From Nocardia salmonicida NBRC 13393 (GTDB lineage Bacteria > Actinomycetota > Actinomycetes > Mycobacteriales > Mycobacteriaceae), in the NCBI RefSeq assembly GCF_001613085.1, contig NZ_BDBR01000009.1:124001-188000 (forward strand): a stretch of 64,000 nucleotides of DNA. Reading direction: 5' to 3'. Made by a program: the position numbers and the translations under genes. Below the pieces are notes generated by a model, which worked only from the letters and a program-made list of their open reading frames with translations, searched no databases and was not told where the DNA came from. This document shows, piece by piece, positions 54,047 through 62,965 of this stretch. Within the stretch, counting starts at the first letter, position 1; every line of letters starts with the position of its first letter.

Positions 54047-55030
54047 TCAGGCGACTTTGCGAGCCGGTTCGCTGCGGTAGCGGGTCACCGGGCCGTCGAT
54101 GCCGAGCAGGCGCCAGGTGAGCTTGGCGACTGGGTTCATCAGGCCGCTGTTCGTGGCGAGGGCGCGCACGTCACCGAAGATATTGCGCATCGTGGTTTGC
54201 GATTCCTCGCTGCTCCAGTAAGCCTCCCGCATGACCTCCGCCGGAATGTCGAACTTCTCGACGAATTCCTTCGGCGGCGTCATGATCATGTCGAGCATCA
54301 CTCGCATGGCGATCGGGAAAGCCACGGAGAGCACCGATTTCGTGATCGGGTTCATGCCGGGCACGTTCCGGCGCAGGTATTCGTGGGCGAACGAGATATG
54401 CCGGGCTTCCTCGGCCACGTGGATCTGCATCACCCGCTGGACCATCGGATGCAGGTCGACGCCCGCGCGCAGCAGCGACTTCTGCAGGTGGTCGATCGGT
54501 TCCTCGCCGCCGAGGATCATCGTGAAGAACAGCTCGGGGAAGTACTTCACCGCGGGCCAGATGGCCATCGTCAGCTTGCGATCGATGGTGCCCATGCCGA
54601 CCACGTCGCGATAGCCGATGCGGTTGATCATTTCCTGGAACATCATCGTGTGGTTGCACTCTTCGGCAGCCTCGTGCGTGACGTACCGGAATTCGGGGTC
54701 ACCGTTGGGGACCGACACCAGGTACTGCATCAGCCCACGGATCAGCAGCTGCTCGAAATCCAGGCCGACCTTGGCGATACCGGCCTGGCGCCACATGCCG
54801 ATGGCGATCTGCTTCTCGATCGGCTGGGCCTTGTACCAGGGGTGACGGCCGAGCGGGTCCTCGTCGGGCATGATCCAGCGCGGGTCGTCGCTGTGCACGG
54901 CGAACTCGGGCGATTCCCAGTCGATGTCGACGTAGGGGTCGAAGTGCCGGTTGACCGAACCTTCGGACAGGTTGCGCAGGATCTCGTGGTACTCGGGATC
55001 GGTGGCGGTGTTCTTGATTGTCGACAGCAT
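54047..55030 (-). CDS. AurF-type diiron oxygenase
   Basis: 327 residues. Ferritin-like helices carry THEAAEECNHTMM and HVAEEARHISFAHEYL, the two ExxH-type diiron ligand motifs of p-aminobenzoate N-oxygenase AurF. AurF makes nitro groups from aryl amines; most actinobacterial homologues are uncharacterised and may use other substrates. AGGAGA 8 bases before the ATG. Single gene with its own promoter and an operator-like palindrome. Confidence 0.85.
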   Translation of the reverse strand: MLSTIKNTATDPEYHEILRNLSEGSVNRHFDPYVDIDWESPEFAVHSDDPRWIMPDEDPLGRHPWYKAQPIEKQIAIGMWRQAGIAKVGLDFEQLLIRGLMQYLVSVPNGDPEFRYVTHEAAEECNHTMMFQEMINRIGYRDVVGMGTIDRKLTMAIWPAVKYFPELFFTMILGGEEPIDHLQKSLLRAGVDLHPMVQRVMQIHVAEEARHISFAHEYLRRNVPGMNPITKSVLSVAFPIAMRVMLDMIMTPPKEFVEKFDIPAEVMREAYWSSEESQTTMRNIFGDVRALATNSGLMNPVAKLTWRLLGIDGPVTRYRSEPARKVA

Positions 55031-55064
55031 CAGCGGTGTCTCCTTCGGTGTGGCGCACCCCTAC

Positions 55065-55092
55065 GTTATATGAGACTCGGAGTCCCACACAA
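55065..55092 (-). promoter_or_regulatory. AurF-gene promoter with palindromic operator in the spacer
   Basis: Minus strand: -35 TTGTGT (55087-55092), 16 bases, -10 TATAAC (55065-55070). A 17-base palindrome TGaGACTCgGAGTCcCA (55071-55087) fills the spacer exactly, so a bound regulator would block polymerase. TetR-type repressors commonly use such sites. Confidence 0.65.
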
Positions 55093-55246
55093 CCCCGTTG
55101 GGGGTCGGGTTCGTCCTTGCGGCACGATCTACCTGCACCGACGTAGGATGAAACGTCGCAGGACACGGTTGACCGGTCAGCCAGCGCACCTGGCTGTGAA
55201 CGGGCGCGACCCTTGTCGGTCGCGCACCGAGAGAGCGAGGAATCCG

Positions 55247-56209
55247 ATGGCTCGTTCCACTCCCGCCGAGGCCGTCTGGCCGACTCTGCTCGTCGATTCC
55301 TGGTCCGATACCCGCGACACCCTGCACATGTGGTCGCAGATCATCGGCAAGCTGAAAATGGCGGGGACACCGCTGGTCAATCACTGGTGGAATGTCACGT
55401 TCGCGGTGAGCGCGCGCGGGCTGGCGACCGGTGCGATTCCCGTCGACGGCCGCCTGCTCGATATCGAATTCGACTTCGTCGACCACGAACTCGTGCTGCG
55501 CAGCAGCGACGGCCGTCGCGCCGCGATCGCCCTGCGCCCACGCACGGTCGCCGACTTCTACGCCGAGCTCGGCCACGTGCTCGGTCGGCTCGACATCGTG
55601 GTCGACATCGAGGCGTCGCCGAACGAGGTGGATCCGGCCATCCCGTTCGCCGAGGACACCGACCATCAGTCCTACGACGCGGACGCCGTCCACCTGTTCT
55701 GGCAGCAGCTCGTCCAGATCGAGCGGGTATTCCAGCTCTGGCGTGCCGGTTTCGCCGGGAAATCCAGTCCGGTGCAATTCTTCTGGGGTTCCTTCGACCT
55801 GGCCTGCACCCGCTTCTCCGGCCGTCTCGCGCCCACGCACCCCGGCGGCGCCCCGAACTGCGCCGATTGGGTGATGGAAGAGGCCTACTCCCGCGAATGC
55901 GCCAGCGCGGGCTTCTGGCCCGGCGGCACTGAAGGCACCTTCTACGCCTATTCCTACCCCGCTCCCGACGGCTACGCCGCCCGTCCCGCAGGTCCCGACG
56001 GCGCCAGCTGGGACACCACCCTCGGCGAATTCGTCCTCCCCTACGAATCGGTCCGAAACTCCCCCGACCCCGACGCCACCCTCCTGAACTTCCTCGACAC
56101 CACCTACGCCTCCGCCGCCGATCTGGCCGAGTGGGACCGGCCCCACCTGGAAGTCGACCCGCACCGCCTCGACCGCCGACTCCACCTCGCCGACCCGACC
56201 GAGCTCTGA
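55247..56209 (+). CDS. DUF5996 family protein
   Basis: 320 residues from ATG 55247 (MARSTPAEAVWPTLL), with GAGG 8 bases before. Conserved marks: LHMWSQIIGKLKM, NHWWNVTFAVSARGL, LFWQQLVQIERVF and FWGSFDLACTRFSGR. Typical for the family (about 300 aa), no membrane segment or signal peptide. Function unknown. Divergent from the AurF-like gene with a 216-base shared region. Confidence 0.8.
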   Translation: MARSTPAEAVWPTLLVDSWSDTRDTLHMWSQIIGKLKMAGTPLVNHWWNVTFAVSARGLATGAIPVDGRLLDIEFDFVDHELVLRSSDGRRAAIALRPRTVADFYAELGHVLGRLDIVVDIEASPNEVDPAIPFAEDTDHQSYDADAVHLFWQQLVQIERVFQLWRAGFAGKSSPVQFFWGSFDLACTRFSGRLAPTHPGGAPNCADWVMEEAYSRECASAGFWPGGTEGTFYAYSYPAPDGYAARPAGPDGASWDTTLGEFVLPYESVRNSPDPDATLLNFLDTTYASAADLAEWDRPHLEVDPHRLDRRLHLADPTEL

Positions 56210-56228
56210 GCACAGGGTCGGCGCGAAA

Positions 56229-57242
56229 TCAGAACTCCCGCAACAGTTCGGTCAGCAGCGTGGGGTCCACCCGATAGGGTGTGTTGAAGCCGAGCCGTCC
56301 GACGATTCCGTCGTAGCGCTCGTGCAGTTGCGCCGCCGCGCGGGCGGGGTCGGTGGCCGTGATCGCGACGGCGTCGAGGAAGTCGTCGTCGATGAGCTCG
56401 GCCATCCGATCCCATTCCCCGCTCTTGGACATCTCTTTGAGCCGGGGTCCGAGTTCGGCCCGGTCGTGGAGCTCGAGAATCGGCCAGTAGGCCGGCGTCG
56501 ATCCGTAGAAGGCGAGCTGCTTTCGGATGGCCTGCCTCGCTGCGGCGAGTTCGCTCGCGGATCTGCCCGTCGCGACCATCGCCGAATGGTGGATCACGAT
56601 GTCGGCTACGGGTTTCCGCGCGCGCTCCGCTCCCCGCGCCAGGGCGGGCAGGGTCACCTCGCGCAGAAATCTCGGAGTGCAGAACGGGTGCGACATGAAT
56701 CCGTCGGCGACCTCTCCCGCGACCGCGGTCATCCCCGGCCCCACCCCCGCGAGATAGATCGGCGGCGGGCCGAACCCGGCCACCTCGGCCGCCGCGGGGC
56801 GGAACAGCGGCGGCATCAGGGTGTGCTGATAGAACTCACCCTGGTAATCGAGCCGCCCACCCTGCTCCCAGCTCGCCCAGATCGCGCGCACCGCCATCAC
56901 CATGTCGCGCATCCGGTCGGCCGGTCGGCTCCACGGCATCGAGTAGCGCCGGGTGATGTGCGCGCGGATCTGGCTACCGAGGCCGAGAACGAACCGTCCG
57001 CGGGAGTACGCCTGCAGATCCCAGGCGATGGTGGCCAGCGACAGTGGATTTCGGGCGAACGCCACCGCGATCGAGGTACCCAGCTCGACGCGCTCCGTGT
57101 GCTCGGCGGCGAGCAGGAGCGGCAGGAACGGGTCGTGGGCCCCTTCGAACGTCCAGATGCCCGCGTAGCCCGCGGCCTCCGCGGCGGCGGCGTCCTTGCC
57201 CATCGTGGCGAGCCCGCCGGTCAGCGTTGTGTCGATCTTCAA
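56229..57242 (-). CDS. LLM-class F420-dependent oxidoreductase
   Basis: 337 residues of the bacterial luciferase-like TIM barrel: KIDTTLTGG, IWTFEGAHDPFLPL, VELGTSIAVAFARNPL (the non-prolyl cis-peptide region), FVLGLGSQIRAH and YLAGVGPGM are as in the TIGR03617 branch of F420-binding enzymes. Nocardia and mycobacteria have many such enzymes, acting on diverse substrates. Substrate unknown. Tail-to-tail with the DUF5996 gene. Confidence 0.85.
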   Translation of the reverse strand: MKIDTTLTGGLATMGKDAAAAEAAGYAGIWTFEGAHDPFLPLLLAAEHTERVELGTSIAVAFARNPLSLATIAWDLQAYSRGRFVLGLGSQIRAHITRRYSMPWSRPADRMRDMVMAVRAIWASWEQGGRLDYQGEFYQHTLMPPLFRPAAAEVAGFGPPPIYLAGVGPGMTAVAGEVADGFMSHPFCTPRFLREVTLPALARGAERARKPVADIVIHHSAMVATGRSASELAAARQAIRKQLAFYGSTPAYWPILELHDRAELGPRLKEMSKSGEWDRMAELIDDDFLDAVAITATDPARAAAQLHERYDGIVGRLGFNTPYRVDPTLLTELLREF

Positions 57243-57391
57243 AACGCACGAATCCCATCACCGTCGTCTGCCGTTCGTCGCGCGGAGTCGGTGACAGCGC
57301 GCGACGATTCGACCATCACCGTATCGCTGCACAGAGCCGATCCGGGCTGATCCGGCAAACGCCGAGGATGGGATTCGAGCGGGTCCGCGGG

Positions 57392-58312
57392 TCAGACCGG
57401 GACGCCGCCGTAGGTCCTGCGGTGCTTGGCCTCGAGAAAGGACAGCCCACCGAAGGCGATGAGGCCGAGCGCGATCAGCATGAGCAGCCAAGGGCCGAAG
57501 GGATTACCGGCGAAATCATGCAGTACCGCGTCGATACCCTTGGCGGCCGCGGCGTCGTAGTTGACCGCTGCGACCATGGCGGCGAAACCGATGCTGATCA
57601 CGATCGCGCCCCGAGCGAGATAGCCGATCCGGCCCAGCCAGATCGCGGCCTCCCGCATACCGTGCGTCATCCAGCCCATCCGAAGGTCCTCGGCGAAGTC
57701 GAGGCGCAGACCGCGCACCGTCTGCCAGATACCGAAGGCCAGGATGGCGATGCCGATCAGCAGCACGACCACCTGGCCGCCGTCCCAGCTCAGGATGCGG
57801 CCGGTCAGATCGCGGGCGACCGCGTCGCTCGGCGTCGGCGTGCGCCCGTGCATCACGAACCGCAGGGTGCCCCAGAAGGCCAGGGCATAGACGATCCCGG
57901 AGATCACGGCATAGGCGCGGTGTCCGCCCGAATAGGTCCGCCCCGCACCGGCGACCTGCACCGCGCGCCACACGGCCAGCGCGGCGAAGCCGAACACGAG
58001 AATCCACAGCAGCAGGTAACCCAGCGGCTTCGCGGCGATCGCGGCCAGCGCCCCACCGGCATCCGGCTCGTGCTCGGCCGTTCCGATCGCCAGCATGAAA
58101 GCGAGAATGCCGATCACGACGTAGGCGACGCCACGCGCTACGAAACCGAAACGAGCGACTGCTTCCACTCCGCCGGAACCAGCGGACCTGCGCGGCGCCC
58201 GGTCATAGGACCGGCGGCCCCAGCCCCGGTTTCGGACCGACCGCCACCCGCGCCGGTCGGTTCGGACCCGATCACGTCGCCGATATCTGTTCGCACTGCG
58301 AAATACGCTCAT
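57392..58312 (-). CDS. DUF1206 integral membrane protein
   Basis: 306 residues. A basic N-terminal tail of about 45 residues is followed by three repeats of a two-helix unit, each opening with a G(F/Y)xARGxxxxxIG-like sequence (FGFVARGVAYVVIG; AVISGIVYALAFWG; IGYLARGAIVISIGF). This triplicated layout defines DUF1206. Role unknown. The start ATG at 58312 has AGGGAA before it; an earlier start adds an atypical tail. Confidence 0.85.
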   Translation of the reverse strand: MSVFRSANRYRRRDRVRTDRRGWRSVRNRGWGRRSYDRAPRRSAGSGGVEAVARFGFVARGVAYVVIGILAFMLAIGTAEHEPDAGGALAAIAAKPLGYLLLWILVFGFAALAVWRAVQVAGAGRTYSGGHRAYAVISGIVYALAFWGTLRFVMHGRTPTPSDAVARDLTGRILSWDGGQVVVLLIGIAILAFGIWQTVRGLRLDFAEDLRMGWMTHGMREAAIWLGRIGYLARGAIVISIGFAAMVAAVNYDAAAAKGIDAVLHDFAGNPFGPWLLMLIALGLIAFGGLSFLEAKHRRTYGGVPV

Positions 58313-58424
58313 GATGTTCCCTATCTCTTCCTCTGCGGTAATGCCCGTACCGTGAGGTTCAAACACCATGAAGAGAATTTGCATGCGGCGAGATCTGCTG
58401 CCGGGCAAGCGAATGCGTCGAAAA

Positions 58425-58470
58425 CAGAAAATCCGGTGCGGGTCAGCGGTCGACTCGCACCGGATTTCTG
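58425..58470 (-). terminator. Terminator of the acyl-CoA dehydrogenase operon
   Basis: 15-bp stem with one bulge (58425-58440 with 58456-58470), 15-base loop, 13 bases after the stop of the second dehydrogenase; on the minus strand it is followed by TTTTC. Confidence 0.75.
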
Positions 58471-58482
58471 TTGTCTACCAGG

Positions 58483-59697
58483 TCACTTCAGCTCGGAACT
58501 GGTCTTTCCGAGCACGCGGCGAGCCACGATCAGCTGCTGGATCTGCTGGGTGCCTTCGAAGATGTCGAGGATCTTCGAGTCGCGGGCCCACTTCTCGAGC
58601 AGGGTGCGCTGGGAGTAGCCGATGGAGCCGGCCAGTTCCACTGCCTTGAGGGTGACATCGGTGCCGGTGCGGCCCGCCTTGGCCTTGGACATCGAGGCCT
58701 CGAGCGAGTTCGGCTTCTTGTTGTCGGCCATCCAGGCGGCGCGCAGGGAGAGCAGGTAGGCCGATTCGTAGTCGGCTTCCATGCGCAGGAATTCGGCGGC
58801 CGCGGCGGACTGGTTCATCGCGGGGGTGTCGTAGGAGATCTCGACACCCGCCTCGGTGAGCACGCTACGCAGTTCCTCGAGCGCGGCGCGGGTGACGCCG
58901 ACGGCCATCGCCGCCACGAGGGGACGGGTGTTGTCGAAGGTCTGCATGACCCCGGCGAAACCCTTCTCCACGTTGACTTCCGGCGAACCGAGAATGTTGT
59001 CGGCGGGGATGCGGCAGTCCTGCAGCAGCAGTACCGCGGTGTCGGAGGCCTTGATGCCGAGCTTGTGCTCGAGCCGTGCCACCGACAGACCCGGAGCGTC
59101 ACGCGGGACGACGAAGGACTTGATCGCGGCGCGACCGAGGCTCTTGTCGACCGAGGCCCACACCACGATGTGGGTGGCGCGCTGACCACAGGTAACGAAG
59201 ATCTTCTCGCCGTTGAGCACCCACTCGTCGCCGTCGAGAACAGCGGTGGTGGTGACGGCGGCGGAGTCGGAACCGAAGGACGGCTCGGTGATCGCCATCG
59301 CGGCCCACACCTTGCCGAAACGCGAGAGCTGCTCGTCGGTCGCCACCGCGGCGATCGCGGCATTGCCCAGTCCCTGGTAGGGGATGGTGAGCATCAGGCC
59401 GACATCACCCCACGAGGTCTCGAGGGAGTTGAGCAGCGCGGACATGTTGCCGCCGTTGGCATTCGCGGTCAGATCCGCGTCGGCCTCGTCGTTACGGCCG
59501 CCCGCGGCGCCACCGATCTTCTGGGTGCCGGAGTCGGCGAGCCCTTCGATCATGGCGGCCATCGTGTCGAGCTCGACCGGGTACTCGTGCTCGGCGAGGT
59601 CGTACTTGCGGGAAATGGGACGGAAGATCTGCGAGGCGACCTGGTGGGCCTGGTTGGCGCTCGCCTTCAGCTTCTTGGGGAGTTCGAGATTGATCAT
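58483..59697 (-). CDS. Acyl-CoA dehydrogenase, FadE23-like
   Basis: 404 residues with the full dehydrogenase fold: substrate/FAD motif AITEPSFGSDSAAVTTTA, FVVPRDAPGLSV, and C-terminal ILDIFEGTQQIQQLIVARRVLG. The catalytic Glu is expected in this last region or in the G-helix; it was not fixed by alignment. Catalyses the first oxidation of an acyl-CoA. Size and pairing with the upstream 464-residue dehydrogenase match FadE23/FadE24 of M. tuberculosis (Rv3140/Rv3139). Confidence 0.85.
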   Translation of the reverse strand: MINLELPKKLKASANQAHQVASQIFRPISRKYDLAEHEYPVELDTMAAMIEGLADSGTQKIGGAAGGRNDEADADLTANANGGNMSALLNSLETSWGDVGLMLTIPYQGLGNAAIAAVATDEQLSRFGKVWAAMAITEPSFGSDSAAVTTTAVLDGDEWVLNGEKIFVTCGQRATHIVVWASVDKSLGRAAIKSFVVPRDAPGLSVARLEHKLGIKASDTAVLLLQDCRIPADNILGSPEVNVEKGFAGVMQTFDNTRPLVAAMAVGVTRAALEELRSVLTEAGVEISYDTPAMNQSAAAAEFLRMEADYESAYLLSLRAAWMADNKKPNSLEASMSKAKAGRTGTDVTLKAVELAGSIGYSQRTLLEKWARDSKILDIFEGTQQIQQLIVARRVLGKTSSELK

Positions 59698-59727
59698 TAG
59701 GGGGCTCCTGGAAGGTGAGAAACGGGC

Positions 59728-61122
59728 CTAGACCAGCACGATGCCTTCGGCGACACCGACGGAACGAAGGTCGCGGTACCACCGCTCGACCGGGTGTTCC
59801 TTGGTGAAGCCGTGACCGCCGAGCAGCTGCACGCCGTCCAGGCCGATCTGCATGCCCTTGTCGGTGGCCAGCTTGCGCGCCAGCGCCGCCTCACGGGCGA
59901 ACGACAGGCCCTGTTCCGCGCGCGAGGCGCCACGCAGGGTCACCAGGCGCAGTCCGTCGAGCTCGATCGCCATGTTGGCGACCATGAAGGCCACCGCCTG
60001 ACGGTGCGAGATCGGCTCGCCGAACGCTTCGCGCTCGTTCACGTACGGGATCACGTAGTCGAGCACGGCCTGGCCGGTGCCGATGGCCAGCGAGGCCCAA
60101 CCCAGCCGGGCGAGCTGCACCGCGTCGCCGTATTCGGCGGCGCGGGTCTTGGCGTCACTGTCGCCGAGCACGGCATCGGCGCCGACGGCCACGTTGTCCA
60201 GGATCAGTCGACCCAGGCCCGCGGCGCGCAGGCCCATGCTCGGATCGGCTTCCACGGACAGCCCGGCGGTATCGGACTCGACGATGAACAGCGCGGGGCG
60301 TCCGTCGAGTTCGGCCGCCACGATGAACAGTTCGGCATCGGCGGCGGCCGGGACCAGGCTCTTCACGCCGGTGAGCTTGTAGCCGCTGGGGGAGCGAACG
60401 GCCTTGGTCTGCAGGGCGAAGGGGTCGAACAGCGCGCGCGGCTCGTTGATCACCACGGACGCCTGCGGCACCGCGTCACCGGTGAAGGCGGGCAGGTAGG
60501 TCTGCTGCTGCGCGTTGGTGCCCCACTGCGACAGCGCGACGGTGACGCCGCTGGGCGCCAGAATCGGCAGTGCCAGGCCCATGTCGCCGTGCGCGAGAGC
60601 CTCGGCCACCAGGGAGTTGGTGACGGCGCCTCGCTCGGAAGCCGCGCCTTCCAGCTCCTCGGGGACGTTGATCAGGGTGATGCCGAGTTCGGCGGCGCGC
60701 TCGAGCAGGTCGCGCGGGGCCTTGGCGGCATTGTCGGCGTCGTAGGCCGCGGGGCGCAGGATCTCGCCCGCGAAGTCACGCACCGTCTCGACGATCATCT
60801 GCTGCTCGTCGGTCGGGGTGAGATCGAAGTAGCCCTTGGTCTTGGCCTCGTTGTCGACCAGACGCTTGGGCTCACCGCTGCCCGCCACCTTCGCGAAGGT
60901 ACGAGTGGCCGCGCCCAGGGTGCGGAACCCGGTCTTGGTGCCCTCATAGGTGACCCGCTCGATCGGCTTGCGCAGGTTGTACTTCTCCGCGAGCTCCGAC
61001 CCGGTAATGGTCGTCAAAGCGCGCATCGCGGCGCCCATCCAGTCCCGTTTGGGCTGGCTGAGGCCGACCGCGGACGTGTCGTTCGGACGTCGCTTCGTCG
61101 CGCTGTCTCGAGTGCTCATCAT
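59728..61122 (-). CDS. Acyl-CoA dehydrogenase, FadE24-like
   Basis: 464 residues. An N-terminal extension of about 95 residues (with [21 protein letters not shown]) precedes the dehydrogenase domain, which keeps [17 protein letters not shown], a reduced FAD/substrate loop ([17 protein letters not shown], without the usual TEP-x-xGSD sequence) and [19 protein letters not shown]. The loss of the standard loop suggests a heteromer with the following dehydrogenase, as proposed for several mycobacterial FadE pairs. Start among GTG/ATG/ATG triplet; ATG 61122 has GAGGA upstream. Two operators precede it. Confidence 0.85.
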   Translation of the reverse strand: MMSTRDSATKRRPNDTSAVGLSQPKRDWMGAAMRALTTITGSELAEKYNLRKPIERVTYEGTKTGFRTLGAATRTFAKVAGSGEPKRLVDNEAKTKGYFDLTPTDEQQMIVETVRDFAGEILRPAAYDADNAAKAPRDLLERAAELGITLINVPEELEGAASERGAVTNSLVAEALAHGDMGLALPILAPSGVTVALSQWGTNAQQQTYLPAFTGDAVPQASVVINEPRALFDPFALQTKAVRSPSGYKLTGVKSLVPAAADAELFIVAAELDGRPALFIVESDTAGLSVEADPSMGLRAAGLGRLILDNVAVGADAVLGDSDAKTRAAEYGDAVQLARLGWASLAIGTGQAVLDYVIPYVNEREAFGEPISHRQAVAFMVANMAIELDGLRLVTLRGASRAEQGLSFAREAALARKLATDKGMQIGLDGVQLLGGHGFTKEHPVERWYRDLRSVGVAEGIVLV

Positions 61123-61164
61123 CACCTGATTTCCTCGGCTGTCGGGGTGCCTTCGACCCCACCA

Positions 61165-61203
61165 TCTTACTCTTCGGTAAGACTATCTTACTCCGGAGTA
61201 AGA
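61165..61203. promoter_or_regulatory. Tandem palindromic operators upstream of fadE24-fadE23
   Basis: Two 18-bp sites, 61165-61182 (TCTTACTCTTCGGTAAGA, imperfect) and 61186-61203 (TCTTACTCCGGAGTAAGA, perfect), start 21 bases apart, two turns of the helix. The site type and placement 43 bases before the dehydrogenase start fit a TetR-type lipid-metabolism repressor binding as two dimers. Confidence 0.75.
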
Positions 61204-61251
61204 AGTGTGCCGACCCGTGGGGGAAATGCCGGTTTCTGTCACCCTGGCCCA

Positions 61252-61680
61252 GTGCCCGTCATCGCGTCGGTATTCGCGCTCGTTCTGGTGGTCACTTCGG
61301 GGCGCTACGACTACCACCGCGACGAGCTGTATTTCCTGGCAGCGGGTCAGCGTCTGGACTGGTCTTACCCTGATCAGCCGCCGTTGTCGCCGTTTCTGGC
61401 CAGACTCATGGCCGCGGTCGATCCCGATTCGTTATGTGTCATGAGATTGCCTGCCGTTGGACGGTGGGCGGCGGTCACTTCGGTGTTCGTGGTGAACGCG
61501 GTGCTGTCGGCGCTGGTGTTCCTGCCGGTGTGGCCGATCGCGTGGTTGCGGGATTCGCCCGTCCTCGCCATCAACTACGACGCGGGCGAAACCATTGCCT
61601 GGCCCCGCTACGTCGAGCAGATCGCCGCCGCACGACCACCGAGGTCGCAACTCTGGCCGCAGCTGCGCACACTCGGCTGA
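61252..61680 (+). pseudogene. Remnant of a GT39-like (ArnT/PMT-type) membrane glycosyltransferase
   Basis: 142 residues remain of a protein normally about 500 aa. The first part ([20 protein letters not shown], then [20 protein letters not shown]) is the typical N-terminal luminal loop with the catalytic Asp-Glu. After about residue 75 it jumps to a segment found near the C-terminus (WPIAWL, then [19 protein letters not shown]). About 250 residues of membrane helices are missing in between, so the gene has an internal deletion and cannot be functional as a transferase. GTG start, no clear ribosome site. Confidence 0.7.
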
Positions 61681-61702
61681 GGGGCCTGGTCCTCGCGGAG
61701 AT

Positions 61703-62464
61703 CTAGAGACCGTGACGGTCGAGGAAACCGGTCAGGAGTTTCTCCCATTCGTCGGGGCGCTCGACCATGACGACATGGCCGGCTTCGATCTCCGCGTATT
61801 CGGCGCCGGGGATCGCGGCGGCCAGGGTTCGCGAGTTCGCCGGATCGACCAGCAGGTCGGCGGTGGTGGCCACGACAAGGGTGGGCACCGCGATAGCGGC
61901 GAGGTCGGCGGTGGTGTCGACCGACTCGACCAGCGCTGCCTGCTGGCGGGTGCCGCCGGGAATCGAGGCGGCGGTCTGACGAACGATGTCGTCGACGGTG
62001 GCCGCGGGCAGATTGTTGACAAAGCCGGTGGAGAAGCCGGTGAGCACGGTGAGCCGGGCGAAGGATGCGTGGTCGCCGCGCTCGAGCAGGTCCTGCCAGG
62101 CCCGCACGGCCAGCCGGGCGCGATTGTCGGGAGCGGCCAGGCCCGCGGTGAGCAGCAGGCCGGTGACGCGGTCGGGGTGGCGCGCGGCGGCGCGCACTGC
62201 CACCGCGGTGCCGAGCGAGAAACCCACGATGGTGAAGGTCTCGACGCCCGCGTCGACGGCTGCCGCCACCAGGGCATCGGCGAGGCCGTCGAGATCCAAT
62301 GGGGTGTCGTCGCCCGGGTAGTCCGAGGCGACCACGGTGTGCGCTGCGGCGAGCGCGGGAATCACGGTGCCGAAATTACTCTCGATTCCGCCGCCCGCGC
62401 CGTGCGCGAGGACGATGCCGGGACCGGAGCCATGGACGGTGGTGTGCAGGGGAATCGTGTTCAT
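61703..62464 (-). CDS. Alpha/beta hydrolase under MerR control
   Basis: 253 residues. Oxyanion turn AHGAGGG near 20, nucleophile elbow VGFSLG (Ser about 100), acidic residue in TADLLVDPAN and His in IEAGHVVMVERP complete the triad. Substrate unknown; similar hydrolases include bromoperoxidase-like esterases. Divergent from the MerR regulator with a 60-base control region containing a MerR-type dyad. Confidence 0.85.
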   Translation of the reverse strand: MNTIPLHTTVHGSGPGIVLAHGAGGGIESNFGTVIPALAAAHTVVASDYPGDDTPLDLDGLADALVAAAVDAGVETFTIVGFSLGTAVAVRAAARHPDRVTGLLLTAGLAAPDNRARLAVRAWQDLLERGDHASFARLTVLTGFSTGFVNNLPAATVDDIVRQTAASIPGGTRQQAALVESVDTTADLAAIAVPTLVVATTADLLVDPANSRTLAAAIPGAEYAEIEAGHVVMVERPDEWEKLLTGFLDRHGL

Positions 62465-62481
62465 GGCGGCGACGTTAGGGA

Positions 62482-62503
62482 TTGACATGGGTGTGAAGGT
62501 CAA
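62482..62503. promoter_or_regulatory. MerR-type operator between hydrolase and regulator
   Basis: Dyad TTGAC (62482-62486) and GTCAA (62499-62503) with a 12-base centre. On the minus strand TTGACC serves as a -35 with a 19-base spacer to a CTAACG -10; the overlong spacer with a dyad in it is the hallmark of MerR-activated promoters. Confidence 0.6.
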
Positions 62504-62524
62504 GCCGAAGATGCCGGTGATCAC

Positions 62525-62965
62525 ATGCTGATCGGTGAATTGGCGCAACGCACCGGGGTCGCCACCCGGCTGCTGCGCTACTACGAGGAGCAGGGTCTGC
62601 TGCACCCGCACCGCGACGGCAACGGGTACCGCAGCTATCCCGCGTCGGCGGTGACCACGGTCGCCCGGATCCGGGAACTGCTGGCCGCGGGACTGAACAC
62701 CGATGACATCGCCCTGCTCATGCCGTGTGCCGAGGAGGCGGGGCCGGTGCAAGCCTGTGAGATGTCGGTGCGAATCATGGCCGAGCGAACCGCCGAACTG
62801 GAACGGCGCATCGCCGACCTGGACCGCCAGAGATCCGAACTCGCCGCTCAACTCGGCGCGAGCCTCGCCCATGCGGGGGGACAGCCGCTGCCGGACCTGA
62901 AGTGGCACCCGGCATCGACCGTCCCGCACACAGGCTCTATTCGCGCACGTAGTAGCGCAGGGTGA
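62525..62965 (+). CDS. MerR family transcriptional regulator
   Basis: 146 residues. N-terminal MerR winged helix (MLIGELAQRTGVATRLLRYY, then EEQGLLHPHRDGNGYR) and the dimerisation coiled coil (AERTAELERRIADLDRQRSE). Cys at about 77 and 85 could bind a metal or redox signal, but the ligand is unknown. The last 29 bases overlap the convergent ftsX gene. It probably activates the divergent hydrolase and represses itself. Confidence 0.88.
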   Translation: MLIGELAQRTGVATRLLRYYEEQGLLHPHRDGNGYRSYPASAVTTVARIRELLAAGLNTDDIALLMPCAEEAGPVQACEMSVRIMAERTAELERRIADLDRQRSELAAQLGASLAHAGGQPLPDLKWHPASTVPHTGSIRARSSAG

